Source of the DNA: Myxococcales bacterium
GTDB taxonomy: Bacteria; Myxococcota_A; Polyangia; Polyangiales; Polyangiaceae
Assembly (NCBI GenBank): GCA_016706225.1
Contig: JADJKB010000010.1
Location: 186,001-250,000, forward strand
DNA: 64,000 nt
Direction: 5' to 3'
Shown: positions 51,380 through 60,133 of the stretch, one piece after another
Position numbering within the stretch: position 1 is the stretch's first letter
Layout: each line of letters begins with the position of its first letter
Made by a program: the position numbers and the translations under genes
The notes under the pieces: generated by a model
Told to the model about the DNA's origin: nothing
Databases searched by the model: none
What the model saw: only the letters and a program-made list of their open reading frames with translations

Positions 51380-52414
51380 ATGGATCAGTTTTCGGCACAC
51401 CTCGACCGCGGCTGGGACCTCGTCCAGCGCGGTGACGCCCGGGGCGCGGAGCAGAGTGCGCGCAGGGCCCTCGAGATCGACGCTCAGTCGCCCGAGGCCT
51501 TCAATCTGCTCGGCTACGTCGCGGCGCTCCAGGGTGAGTTCGACGATGCGATCGAACACTACCGGACCGCACTCTCGCTCGACGACACCTACCTGGAAGC
51601 CATGCTGAACGCGGCGGAGGTGTACATCCACCCGCTCGGTGATCTCGACAGCGCCATCGACATGTGTGAGCAGGCGCTCGAGCTGGCTGAGACCGACGAC
51701 GAGCTGGTGGACGCGCTCTTGCTCTGGTTCGACGCGCTGCTCGGAAGGGGCGATTTCGAGGCCGCCAAGGCCGTATCCCAGCGTTTCCCCGAGGGGCCGT
51801 TCGAGAATCCGAACCACACCTTCCTGGTGGGTCGCGCGCTGTACGAAGTGGGCGAGGTCGACCGCGCGACACCGCTGATTGAGTCGGTGTTGAAGGAACA
51901 ACCGAAGAACCCGGAGGCCTGGTACTACCTCGGGCTGATCCGTGACGAGGGTGGCGACACGGCCGCCGCCACCGCCGCCTTCCTCCGCTCACGGGACATC
52001 GACCTCGAGCTGCCGGCGCCGCCATGGTCCGTGTCGCGCGAGACGTTCGAGGTCGCCGCCCAGGCAGCGGTCGCGGGTCTGGATGAAAAACTCAAGGCAT
52101 TCTTGCGCGACGGCGAGCTGTTCATCGCCGACGTCCCGGGTGTGGAGGTCGTGGTGGACGGCGTCGACCCCCGCGCACTGCTGCTGCTGGACGGAGTGCT
52201 CGGCGACGGGCCGACGCCACTGGCCCGTGTGTTCGTTTATCAGCGCAACGTCGAGCGCCTGGCGGGCACCATCGAGCTGGTCCAGTTCGAGATTGCGTCG
52301 GCGCTGGAGCGCGAGATCAGCGCCTCGTTCGTCGAGCCCACTCCGAGCGAAGCGCCTGCCCCGGACGCCGAAACCCCCGCCCCGACCAGTGAAGACGACA
52401 AGGGTTTGAATTGA
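51380..52414 (+). CDS. TPR protein with zincin-like C-terminal region
   Basis: A 344-residue cytoplasmic protein. Residues about 1-215 are tetratricopeptide repeats (AEQSARRALEIDAQSPEAF, LLGYVAALQGEFDDAIEHYRTA, NPEAWYYLGLIRDEGGDTAAA). The C-terminal region (about 230-315) has LFIADVPGVEVVVDGVDPR and ARVFVYQRNVER, which recall the possible-metallopeptidase family PF06262, but the HExxH zinc motif is absent (ALEREISA), so activity is unlikely. A GTG one codon earlier is an alternative start. Overlaps the next gene by 4 bp. Confidence 0.8.
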   Translation: MDQFSAHLDRGWDLVQRGDARGAEQSARRALEIDAQSPEAFNLLGYVAALQGEFDDAIEHYRTALSLDDTYLEAMLNAAEVYIHPLGDLDSAIDMCEQALELAETDDELVDALLLWFDALLGRGDFEAAKAVSQRFPEGPFENPNHTFLVGRALYEVGEVDRATPLIESVLKEQPKNPEAWYYLGLIRDEGGDTAAATAAFLRSRDIDLELPAPPWSVSRETFEVAAQAAVAGLDEKLKAFLRDGELFIADVPGVEVVVDGVDPRALLLLDGVLGDGPTPLARVFVYQRNVERLAGTIELVQFEIASALEREISASFVEPTPSEAPAPDAETPAPTSEDDKGLN

Positions 52415-52869
52415 GCGACACGAAACCACGCGAGCCGCGCGCGGAGCGCCTGGGGCGCCGCATCGCACTCGTGATCTTCGGCGTCATCGTGTGCGGCATC
52501 ACGCTCAACTTGACCTCTCAGATCATCTACCAGACGTTCTTTCCCGTCGGCACCGCTCAGAGCGGCAGCTGTCATGCCGGCGTGCTCGGCCTGATCGCCG
52601 GCATCCGCCGGGCACGTACGGCGGCCGACGAAGAGACCGGCGGCGAGCGCGCCGCGGTCAATCGCTTCCGCGCCGCGCTGCGCCCCGAGTGGGACACACG
52701 CGAGGCCCTGGGCAACGCCTGCCGCGGGGACGCCCGGGGCGAGCGAGCGCTGCGCGAAGTGGACCGGCTTCGCTACGCCGAGGAGCACGCCACCCGCTAC
52801 GAGGCGGTGGATCTGGCCCACCGTCGCCGAACGGTCGTTGCACTGGCCCGCGAGCTCGGCGGGCCCTGA
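52411..52869 (+). CDS. Single-pass membrane protein, unknown function
   Basis: A 152-residue protein starting with TTG that overlaps the TPR gene stop (TTGA). One transmembrane helix (about residues 18-42), then a periplasmic helical region (SGSCHAGVLGLIAGIRRAR, RAALRPEWDTREALGNAC, LRYAEEHATRYEAVDLAHRRRTVV). No family recognised. Coupled translation with the TPR protein suggests they work together. Confidence 0.7.
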   Translation: MSDTKPREPRAERLGRRIALVIFGVIVCGITLNLTSQIIYQTFFPVGTAQSGSCHAGVLGLIAGIRRARTAADEETGGERAAVNRFRAALRPEWDTREALGNACRGDARGERALREVDRLRYAEEHATRYEAVDLAHRRRTVVALARELGGP

Positions 52870-52948
52870 AATTTGGCCGGAATTGTCCTCCCTCACCGAC
52901 GAAGGCCGGGGTAAGCTCGCGCCCGACCGGGAAAGCCCTACCATCAAC

Positions 52949-55027
52949 ATGTCCCCCGAAGCGACCAGCGAACCCGAAGCCACCGAGCCCCCGCCCACAT
53001 TCGATGTTCTGCCGCTCTCGAGCGAGCTGCGGCGGGCCGTGGACGACCTTGGATACACCCATCCGACCCCTGTGCAGCGGGAGGTGTTCGACCTGGCGTC
53101 GCGGGGCCGTGACCTCGTCGTTCAGGCCCGCACCGGCACCGGCAAGACGGCTGCCTTTGGCATGCCAATCGTGGACGCGCTGGTCAGGCGCGGAACCCCC
53201 GCCGCGCAGGTGCTGGTGCTGTGTCCGACCCGCGAGCTCGCGCTCCAGGTCACCCGCGAGCTCGAGGCGCTGGCGAAGTATCGCGGCGTCGCCATCGTGG
53301 CCGTGTACGGCGGTGCGCCGATGCCGCGACAGGTCGAGCAGATCCGCGCAGGCGCTCAGGTCGTGGTGGGAACCCCAGGCCGCGTGCTCGACCACCTGCG
53401 GCGCGGGACGTTCTCCGCCGCATCCATCCGCGCCCTCGTGCTCGACGAGTCCGACGAGATGCTCAGCATGGGGTTCTTGCCTCAGATCAACGAGATCCTG
53501 TCGTACCTCCCGGACACCCGCCAGACACTGCTGTTCAGCGCGACCCTGCCGCCGGACATCCAGCGCATGGCGACCGACCGGCTGAAGAACCCGGAGTTCT
53601 TGACCCTCAGCGGCGATCACATCGGCGCGCTCGAGATCGACCACTACGTGTACCTGAGCTTCGGTGACAAACTCGCGGAGCTGGTCCAGATCATCGAGAT
53701 CGAAAACCCCGAGAGCGCGATCGTCTTCTGCAACACCAAAGACGAGACCAAACGCGTCGCCGGGGCTCTCGAACAGCAGGGGTACTCGGCAGACTGGCTG
53801 AACGCCGATCTGGCGCAAAACGACCGCGAAAAGGTGATGGCGGCCACCCGGGGCGGAACGCTCCGTTTCCTGGTCGCAACGGACGTGGCGGCGCGCGGCA
53901 TCGACATTTCGCACCTGACCCACGTCATCAACTACGACTTTCCCGAGTCCGCCGAGCAGTACGTGCACCGCACGGGGCGCACGGGCCGCGCCGGAAAGAT
54001 CGGCACGGCCATCGCGCTGGTCGAGCCGAGTGACGTTGGGCACCTGTACCTGCTGCGGCTGACCTACAAGCTACGCCCGATCGAGAAGTCGCTGCCCAGC
54101 GCGCGGGAGCTCAAGACCCGCGCGGAGGCCGACCTGGTCACCGTGTTCGTCAGTGCCTTCGCGGGCAAGACACCACACCCCGAAGATCTCGCCCTCGCCC
54201 GCAGGCTGCTGACTCATGAGAGTGCGGAGGTGGTGGTCGCTGGCCTCCTGCGTGACCACCTGGGCGCTCGACCCGATGCTCAGGAAGACGCCGCTGCCGC
54301 GCGTCGGGCTCGCCCGCCGCGACCGGCACGCCGCGAGCCGGAGACCCGCCCGCGAGCACCCGATGCAGCGCAGGCGAAGGCCCCAGAAAAAAGCCGCGCT
54401 GCGGAGCCGCCGCGTCCGCCGCCTCCCGAGGTGCCGATCCCCGCGCAGACTCGGGCGGCGGTCGTTTCGCCGCTGCCGTCGGCCGACAACCCGCGACCCG
54501 CCCTCGCAGCGCCCCAGCGGCCCGACGCGAAGCCCGATGGCGACCGCGCGCCACGCCGCAATGGCGACCGCCCGCCGAGCCGCGACAACGCCGGCGCGCC
54601 CCGCCGCGATCGCGAGCGACCGCGGCAACAGCACGACGAGCACGAAGAGTTCCGATACACCGTCGAGAGCGATGAGCCAGCGGCCGTCACTCCGGCGACA
54701 GGGCGGAGCGACGACAACAAGGGTGACACCGATCCCGGTGACACGAGCGACACCCGCGCCCGAGACGACGGTTCGCCTCGCGAGGACTCGCTGTCGGAGA
54801 TCTTCGTCAATGTTGGACGGCGCGACGGCGCGACGCCAGCAGATTTTCACGCGGTACTCGACGCCGGTGGCCTGCCACCCGAGGCGACGGACTACGTGCG
54901 TGTGCGGCACCGCCACGCATTCGTGGGCACCCGCAAAGATTTGCTGGAACGAGTCCTGCAGGCGCTGAATGGCGCGACCATTGCAGGTCGCACAGCCGCT
55001 GCCGAAATCGCGCGACCGCGCACGTGA
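52949..55027 (+). CDS. DEAD-box RNA helicase with C-terminal RNA-binding domain
   Basis: ATP-dependent RNA helicase of 692 residues from ATG 52949. It has Q motif FDVLPLSSELRRAVDDLGY, Walker A ARTGTGKTAAF, CPTRELALQ, TPGRVLDHL, motif II DESD (Ser instead of Ala), SATLPP, then helicase C motifs VFCNTKDETKRVAGAL, VATDVAARGID and YVHRTGRTGRAGK. A long basic, Pro/Arg-rich low-complexity linker (about 440-600) precedes a DbpA/CsdA-type RNA-binding domain (about 605-690: EIFVNVGRRDG, YVRVRHRHAFVGT). Probably in ribosome assembly or mRNA unwinding at low temperature, as for CsdA/RhlE types. Confidence 0.93.
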   Translation: MSPEATSEPEATEPPPTFDVLPLSSELRRAVDDLGYTHPTPVQREVFDLASRGRDLVVQARTGTGKTAAFGMPIVDALVRRGTPAAQVLVLCPTRELALQVTRELEALAKYRGVAIVAVYGGAPMPRQVEQIRAGAQVVVGTPGRVLDHLRRGTFSAASIRALVLDESDEMLSMGFLPQINEILSYLPDTRQTLLFSATLPPDIQRMATDRLKNPEFLTLSGDHIGALEIDHYVYLSFGDKLAELVQIIEIENPESAIVFCNTKDETKRVAGALEQQGYSADWLNADLAQNDREKVMAATRGGTLRFLVATDVAARGIDISHLTHVINYDFPESAEQYVHRTGRTGRAGKIGTAIALVEPSDVGHLYLLRLTYKLRPIEKSLPSARELKTRAEADLVTVFVSAFAGKTPHPEDLALARRLLTHESAEVVVAGLLRDHLGARPDAQEDAAAARRARPPRPARREPETRPRAPDAAQAKAPEKSRAAEPPRPPPPEVPIPAQTRAAVVSPLPSADNPRPALAAPQRPDAKPDGDRAPRRNGDRPPSRDNAGAPRRDRERPRQQHDEHEEFRYTVESDEPAAVTPATGRSDDNKGDTDPGDTSDTRARDDGSPREDSLSEIFVNVGRRDGATPADFHAVLDAGGLPPEATDYVRVRHRHAFVGTRKDLLERVLQALNGATIAGRTAAAEIARPRT

Positions 55028-55067
55028 CGCCAAGCGGCGTGTGCTAGCCTGCAGCGTTGAACCGCGC

Positions 55068-55652
55068 ATGCAGCGAGACCGTCGAGCCAGCGCAGATCGC
55101 CTCCTCCACGACGTGGGATGGGCGCTTCACCACGGATATCCTGCGCGTGAGTTGATCCCGATGCTCGAGAAGCTGGTACTGCACGCCGAGCCCGGCTCGG
55201 ACGCCGCGCTGATCGGCATGCGCGAGCTCGCCAAGCTGCTGGTTGCCGTCGAGCCCTGGCGGGCGGCGCAGCTGGCGCGCGCGGTGCTCGCGGAGGTCGA
55301 TGACGCGGAGGCGCGGCGCACGCTGGGCGTCGCCCTCAGCATGCTCGGGCACCACCGCGCAGCCGTCCGCGCTTATCGACAGGCGCTCGCCCTGAGCCCC
55401 CGCTGCCCCATCTCCGCACACAACCTCGGGCACCTGCTCGACGTCGCGCTCGGCCGCCCCGAGCAGGGCCTGCCGTACCTGGAAATCGCTCTCAGCACGG
55501 CTCCGGACGACCCGGAGCTCGTGGCCTCCTACGCCCACGCGCTGTGCCGTCTGGGGCGCACGGCGGAGGCGCTCTCGCGGTTGACCGCGGCGCTGCCCGG
55601 GGGTCAGGCCGAGGCCGAAGAGCTCATGGCCTCGTGGCCCTGCACGCCCTAG
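55068..55652 (+). CDS. TPR-repeat protein; stop codon supplied by repeat element
   Basis: A 194-residue soluble protein from ATG 55068 with two or three TPR-like helix pairs (ARRTLGVALSMLGHHRAAVRAYRQALALSP, NLGHLLDVALGRPEQGLPYLEIAL, ASYAHALCRLGRTAEALSRL). Its TAG stop at 55650-55652 lies inside the palindrome that opens the 153-bp tandem repeat, so the repeat may have replaced the original C-terminus. Function unknown. Confidence 0.75.
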   Translation: MQRDRRASADRLLHDVGWALHHGYPARELIPMLEKLVLHAEPGSDAALIGMRELAKLLVAVEPWRAAQLARAVLAEVDDAEARRTLGVALSMLGHHRAAVRAYRQALALSPRCPISAHNLGHLLDVALGRPEQGLPYLEIALSTAPDDPELVASYAHALCRLGRTAEALSRLTAALPGGQAEAEELMASWPCTP

Positions 55653-55953
55653 AACACCGATCAGCTTGCGCTGCTCGTGTTCTAGGACCTTTACGTTGGG
55701 GCTGCGCCCCAAACCCCCGGCCTTCGGCCGTGCGCGCTCCGCGCGCGAGCGCCGAACACCTTGCAAGTCCCGGAAAACAAAGACGTTCAACCTGTTCGGC
55801 CCTAGAACACCGATCAGCTTGCGCGGCTCGTGTTCTAGGACCTTTACGTTGGGGCTGCGCCCCAAACCCCCGGCCTTCGGCCGTGCGCGCTCCGCGCGCG
55901 AGCGCCGAACACCTTGCAAGTCCCGGAAAACAAAGACGTTCAACCTGTTCGGC
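55646..55953 (+). repeat. 153-bp unit present twice in tandem, palindrome-rich
   Basis: Copy 1 (55646-55798) and copy 2 (55799-55951) differ at only one base seen (T/G at about 55672 and 55825). Each copy starts with a perfect 9-bp inverted repeat (CTAGAACAC ... GTGTTCTAG, for example 55649-55657 with 55677-55685), followed by smaller hairpins (GGGGCTGCGCCCC; CGGCCTTCGGCCG; GCGCGCTCCGCGCGC). The unit length, 51 codons, keeps long frames open on both strands, but none has protein-like content; these are treated as shadows. The remainder of the gap up to 56081 holds nothing recognisable beyond the leader of the TolC gene. Confidence 0.92.
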
Positions 55954-56081
55954 GCCCTGGCATCACGCCGGGACGCAGAGACATGCGAGAGAGCGACGAC
56001 GTCGCGCCGAAGTGCGCGGTTTCGGTGCCGCCTTCGGACAAGGGCCTTTGCGCCAAGCCAAATGGTCATTATTCGGTGGCC

Positions 56082-57533
56082 ATGGCTTTTCGCCCAGCGC
56101 TCGTGCCCTTCGTCCTCCCGCTCCTGATCGCCGCTGCCGCTTCGGCCCAGCCCGCGGCGGATGTGCCCCCCAAGCCCGCTGACGCCCCGGCCGCCGAAGC
56201 GCCCGCGGAGGCACCCCTCGAGCCGAAGCTGCCAGACATCGATGATCCGATGCTGGCTCCGCTGCCGCGCGCCAAGAGTGTGCTCAAGAGCTGGCAGGAG
56301 GCGCTGCGCCTGTCGCGTAGCCAGAGCTCACAGCTCGCGATCTCCGGCAGCCAGATCGATCTGGCCGAAGGCCAGCAGCGCCTGGCCCTCGCGCGTTCGC
56401 TCCCGACGTTGACCGGAACCGGGAGTGTGACCCGACACCTGCTGTTCGGCGAGGGCACGACCGGCTTCGGTTTTGGCCCGACCGGACTCGTGACCCAGAC
56501 CGGGAGCATCCCCGATCCCGCCACGACCTGGAACGCATCGCTGGGCCTGCGCGTGCCGGTGTTCGCACCGCAAGCTTGGTACGATCACGGCACCGCCAAA
56601 CGCAACCGAAACGCGGCCAAGCTCAGCCACAGCGACACCCAACGCCTGGTGCTCGCCAACACCGCCAACGCCATCGTCGGCGTCGTGACCGCGGAGCGCG
56701 TCGCGGAGATCAGCCGGGTCGCGCTCAAGGGTTCGCTGTCCACTCTGGACCTGAATCAGCGCCGCGCGAGACTGGGTGCCGCCAGCTCGTTCGACGTGTT
56801 GCGGGCAGAACAAGAGGTGACCCAGACCCGCTCGCAGGTGGTGCAGGCCGACGAGGGCGTGCGCCGCGCGCGCGAGTCGCTCGGACTCGCACTGGGCTCG
56901 AGTGATCCCTACGGTGTGTTGCCGGGGATCCGTGTCGACAATCTGGCCGCGGATGCCGCGTCAGTCTGCCGCCCGGTCACCGATCCCGACACCCGCGCGG
57001 ATGTGCGAGCGGCCCGAGCCCGGCTCGAGGTGGCCGAGCGAAACGTACAAAGCACCGACTACGCCTTCGCGCCGACCGTCGATTTCGTGTCGACCCTCGC
57101 CTGGACCTCCAATGAACGCTTTTCGGCCAATCAGGAGCACGTGACCTGGACCATCGGCGGCGTGCTCACCTGGCAGCTCTACGACGGCGGGGTCCGTTAC
57201 GGCACGCGGACCGCGAATCACGCACAACGCCGCATCGCCGAAGAGCAGGTGACCCAGGCCAAACGCGCGGCGCGCGTCGAGGGGCAGCAGGCCCAGCGTG
57301 CGGTCGACGTGGCCAAGGCCAACCTGGCCGTGTCCGGCAAGTCCCGGCAGCTCGCGACGGAGGGTGCCCGCCTGGCGCGCATTGCGTTCGTCTCGGGCCA
57401 TGGCAACAGCTTCGATCTGATCGACGCCGACCGGCGCCTGCGCAGCGCCGACCTGGATTTGGCGGTCAAGGAGTTCGAGCTCGTCCGCGCCCAGATCGCC
57501 GCGCTCCTGGCGCTCTCGACCTGCGAGGTTTGA
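56082..57533 (+). CDS. TolC-family outer-membrane efflux protein
   Basis: A 483-residue exported protein from ATG 56082 with a signal peptide (cleavage near ASAQP). It has an Ala/Pro-rich N-terminus and two long alpha-helical coiled-coil halves with the OEP pattern (LRLSRSQSSQLAISGSQIDLA, LVLANTANAIVGVVTAERVA, QRRARLGAASSFDVLRAEQEV, and the second half VTWTIGGVLTWQLYDGG, RLARIAFVSGHGNSFDLIDA). Outer-membrane channel of a tripartite export or efflux system whose inner-membrane parts are not adjacent. An in-frame GTG six bases upstream is a possible start. Confidence 0.9.
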   Translation: MAFRPALVPFVLPLLIAAAASAQPAADVPPKPADAPAAEAPAEAPLEPKLPDIDDPMLAPLPRAKSVLKSWQEALRLSRSQSSQLAISGSQIDLAEGQQRLALARSLPTLTGTGSVTRHLLFGEGTTGFGFGPTGLVTQTGSIPDPATTWNASLGLRVPVFAPQAWYDHGTAKRNRNAAKLSHSDTQRLVLANTANAIVGVVTAERVAEISRVALKGSLSTLDLNQRRARLGAASSFDVLRAEQEVTQTRSQVVQADEGVRRARESLGLALGSSDPYGVLPGIRVDNLAADAASVCRPVTDPDTRADVRAARARLEVAERNVQSTDYAFAPTVDFVSTLAWTSNERFSANQEHVTWTIGGVLTWQLYDGGVRYGTRTANHAQRRIAEEQVTQAKRAARVEGQQAQRAVDVAKANLAVSGKSRQLATEGARLARIAFVSGHGNSFDLIDADRRLRSADLDLAVKEFELVRAQIAALLALSTCEV

Positions 57534-57666
57534 GCCCCCTGGGCCCCGTGGCAAGCCATGAAAAGACCGGACCCTCCGCCTGCCCGGGCCCCGAGCGATC
57601 GACACCGGCGCGTCGAGATCCGTCTCGCTCGCACTTTGCGCGCCCCCGAGTATAGACTGCCGCGCA

Positions 57667-58392
57667 ATGCCTGATCCCGCCAAGAAACCCAGCCTCGGCG
57701 TGTTCCCCGTGCTGGTCGCCGCCACCGCGGTGGTGTTCTTCTGGTTGATCAGCTTCGTGTTCTTCAAGACACCGATTGCCCAGCCGGAAGCCGGCGGGCT
57801 CGCGCAGAAGATCTTCTACTTCCACGTGCCCAGCGCGTACGCGATGTACCTATCCGGCGTGGTGTGTCTGGTCGCCAGCGGCGGTTACCTGCTCAAGCTC
57901 AGCGACCGTTGGAACGCCTGGGCACAGGCCGGCGCCGAGTGCGCGGTCGTGTTCGGAGTGATCGTGCTGACCAGCGGACCGCTGTGGGCCAAGAAGGCCT
58001 GGGGTGTGTACTGGGTCTGGGATCCGCGGCTGACGACCTCGCTCTTGAGCGTGCTGATCTACGTCGCGGTCGTCGTCTTGCGCGCCTTCGCCGGCGATGG
58101 CGAGGCGGAGCGCAAGTTCGCCGCCGCGCTCGGCGTGCTCGGCACCGTCAATCTGCCGATCATCCACTACTCGGTGCGCAAGTGGGGCGGCAATCACCCG
58201 ACCGTGATCACCAAGGGCGGCGGCGGTCTGCGTCATCCAGACATGCAGCTGGCGCTCGGCGTCGGTTTTCTGGCCATGACCTTGCTGGCTGTCTTGCTGC
58301 TCGCCCAGCGCGCGCGCCAGCTCACGCTGGCCGCGCGCCTCGCCCGCGCCGAAGAGCGCGCCGTCTCTCTGGGACTCACCGAAGGATCCTGA
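57667..58392 (+). CDS. ccmC: Haem export/chaperone protein CcmC
   Basis: Inner-membrane CcmC of cytochrome c maturation system I, 241 residues and about six helices. It binds haem with ABC partners CcmAB and loads CcmE. Visible landmarks are FYFHVPSAYAMY (conserved His), the WWD-type motif AWGVYWVWDPRLTTSLL near residue 117, and the second His in NLPIIHYSVRKWGGNHP. Other ccm genes except a CcmD-like one are outside the window. Sits upstream of two small membrane proteins. Confidence 0.94.
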   Translation: MPDPAKKPSLGVFPVLVAATAVVFFWLISFVFFKTPIAQPEAGGLAQKIFYFHVPSAYAMYLSGVVCLVASGGYLLKLSDRWNAWAQAGAECAVVFGVIVLTSGPLWAKKAWGVYWVWDPRLTTSLLSVLIYVAVVVLRAFAGDGEAERKFAAALGVLGTVNLPIIHYSVRKWGGNHPTVITKGGGGLRHPDMQLALGVGFLAMTLLAVLLLAQRARQLTLAARLARAEERAVSLGLTEGS

Positions 58393-58393
58393 C

Positions 58394-58705
58394 ATGCAGC
58401 AAAATGCCCCCGCCCTCCCCTTCACCCCGAGCCGCCTGCCGGGCCACTTCACGCTGGCTGCGGCGACCCAGGCGGCACCGCTGTCGACCTCGACCAACCC
58501 CGACGATCGCTCGACCGAGTTCGTCGCAGTGCAAGGCGGCAGGGAGTCCACCAGCGCCGGCACCCTGCTGGTCGCGGCCTACCTGGTGATCTGGGCGCTG
58601 CTGTTCGGCTTCTTGTACATGGGCTGGCGGCGCAGCCAGGTCATCCAGGCGCGGCTCGAAGGGCTCGAAAAGGCCCTCGAAGCGCATGAGGCAGAGCAAC
58701 CCTGA
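58394..58705 (+). CDS. CcmD-like small membrane protein
   Basis: A 103-residue protein starting one base after the ccmC stop. It has one transmembrane helix (TLLVAAYLVIWALLFGFLYMGW, residues about 57-78) followed by a helical cytoplasmic tail (RRSQVIQARLEGLEKALEAH) as in CcmD proteins, which stabilise the CcmABC complex. The N-terminal 50 residues are an extra polar extension not seen in classical CcmD of about 60 residues. Confidence 0.78.
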   Translation: MQQNAPALPFTPSRLPGHFTLAAATQAAPLSTSTNPDDRSTEFVAVQGGRESTSAGTLLVAAYLVIWALLFGFLYMGWRRSQVIQARLEGLEKALEAHEAEQP

Positions 58706-58731
58706 ACCGATCCGCCGCGGCCTCAGCGACC

Positions 58732-58857
58732 ATGCCTCTCGAACACATGCTCTACATCCCTGCCGTGCTCCTGGTCGGGACCGTCTTCGGTTACATGCTG
58801 GGGGCACGCGCCGTTCGCAGCGAGTACGAAAAGCAAAAAAAACGCGCCAAACAGTGA
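58732..58857 (+). CDS. 41-residue single-pass membrane protein
   Basis: A 41-residue gene in the gap after the CcmD-like protein, starting at ATG 58732. One helix with a small-residue motif (AVLLVGTVFGYMLGARA) is followed by a positively charged tail (RSEYEKQKKRAKQ). The inside-positive tail and position in the ccm cluster suggest a small accessory subunit, but no family could be assigned. The stop is TGA at 58855-58857. Confidence 0.6.
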   Translation: MPLEHMLYIPAVLLVGTVFGYMLGARAVRSEYEKQKKRAKQ

Positions 58858-58902
58858 CGCGAGACCGCCGTTCTTTCACCCACCGATGGAGAGGAGTGAC
58901 CC

Positions 58903-60042
58903 ATGCTGGACTTCAGCCCGTCCGATGAGCACAAGGCGTTGATCGATACCGCCAAGCGATTCGCGAAAGAGCGCATCGCGCCCGTCGCGGCCGCCTGCGA
59001 CCACGAGAGTCGCTTTCCTACGGAGGTGATGGAGGCCGCGCACGAGCTCGGCCTGGTGAACATGACCGTGCCACCCGAGTACGGCGGCGCCGGCATGGGT
59101 GAGCTGGAGAACGCCATGGTCACGGAGCAGCTGGCCTGGGGCTGCACGGGCATCACCACCAGCATGCTGGCCAACACACTGGCGCTGACGCCCGTGAAGC
59201 TGGCCGGCAACGAGGAGCAAAAAAAGAAGTACCTCGGCATGCTCACGCGAGAGCCGGTGTTCGCGGCCTACGCCACCACTGAACCCGGCGCTGGCAGCGA
59301 CGTCGCGGGCCTGACCACCCGCTTCACCGTGCACGGCGACGACATGGTCCTGAATGGCCAGAAGGCCTGGATCACCAACGCCGGGTTCGCCAGCTTCTTC
59401 GTGATCTTCGCCACCAGCGATCCGGCCAAGCGCCACAAGGGCATCGCTGCCTTCATCGTCGACCGCGACACTCCCGGGCTCAAGGTCGACAAACACGAGG
59501 ACAAACTCGGGCAGCGCGCCAGCAACACCTGCGTAGTGCACCTCGAGGACGTCAAGGTTCCTCGCCGCAACCTGCTCGCTCCCGAAGGCGAAGGGTTCAA
59601 GCTCGCGATGGAGACCTTCAACCAGACCCGGCCCGACATCGGCGCCCTGGCCACCGGCTTGATGCAGCGTTGCCTTGACGAGTCCGTCGCCTACGCCAAG
59701 GACCGGAAGACCTTCGGGGTTCCGATCTGCGAGCACCAGATGGTGCAGGCGATGCTGGCCGACATGGCCGTCGGCATCGAGGCAACTCGCCTGCTCTACC
59801 AGAAGGCCGCCTGGAACCTGGACAACGGAGTGCGAGACCCGATCGTTTCGAGCTACGCCAAGGTCTTCGGGGCCGATCGCGCGATGCAGACGGCCATCGA
59901 CGCCGTGCAGGTGTTCGGCGGCAACGGCTACGTGCGCGACTACCCGGTAGAGAAGCTGATGCGCGACGCCAAGCTCTTGCAGATCTACGAGGGCACGAGC
60001 CAGGTTCAACGGCTGGTCATTGCCCGACAAATCTGCCGCTGA
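58903..60042 (+). CDS. Acyl-CoA dehydrogenase
   Basis: FAD-dependent dehydrogenase of 379 residues, catalysing the first step of fatty or branched-chain acyl-CoA oxidation. A clean GAGGAG lies seven bases before the ATG. Signatures are YATTEPGAGSDVAGL, the FAD contact WITNAGFASFFVIFA, DKLGQRASNTCVVHLEDVKV, FGVPICEHQMVQAMLADM and the catalytic Glu in IYEGTSQVQRLVIARQI. Substrate specificity cannot be told. Its downstream gap of 91 bp separates it from the convergent PrsW gene. Confidence 0.95.
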   Translation: MLDFSPSDEHKALIDTAKRFAKERIAPVAAACDHESRFPTEVMEAAHELGLVNMTVPPEYGGAGMGELENAMVTEQLAWGCTGITTSMLANTLALTPVKLAGNEEQKKKYLGMLTREPVFAAYATTEPGAGSDVAGLTTRFTVHGDDMVLNGQKAWITNAGFASFFVIFATSDPAKRHKGIAAFIVDRDTPGLKVDKHEDKLGQRASNTCVVHLEDVKVPRRNLLAPEGEGFKLAMETFNQTRPDIGALATGLMQRCLDESVAYAKDRKTFGVPICEHQMVQAMLADMAVGIEATRLLYQKAAWNLDNGVRDPIVSSYAKVFGADRAMQTAIDAVQVFGGNGYVRDYPVEKLMRDAKLLQIYEGTSQVQRLVIARQICR

Positions 60043-60133
60043 CTGGGGCGGCCCCTGGAACACCGAGGCGCTCGCGCGGCGCTCTGGTTGCGCGAGCTGG
60101 TGGGCGGGCGGGCGCGGCGTCTCGCCCGCCGGC

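Noticed and set aside
55044..56069. 341-codon minus frame across the tandem repeat
   Set aside because: Open only because the repeat unit is a multiple of three; the content is a repeated peptide with no family signature and it overlaps the TPR gene.
55544..56182. Repeat-containing frames considered as CRISPR or as a repeat-protein gene
   Set aside because: There are only two direct copies, with no spacers, so it is not CRISPR; translated copies lack start, RBS and protein-like composition.
57600..57666. TATAGACT before ccmC considered as a -10 box
   Set aside because: No matching -35 element at 16-18 bp, so it is not reported as a promoter.
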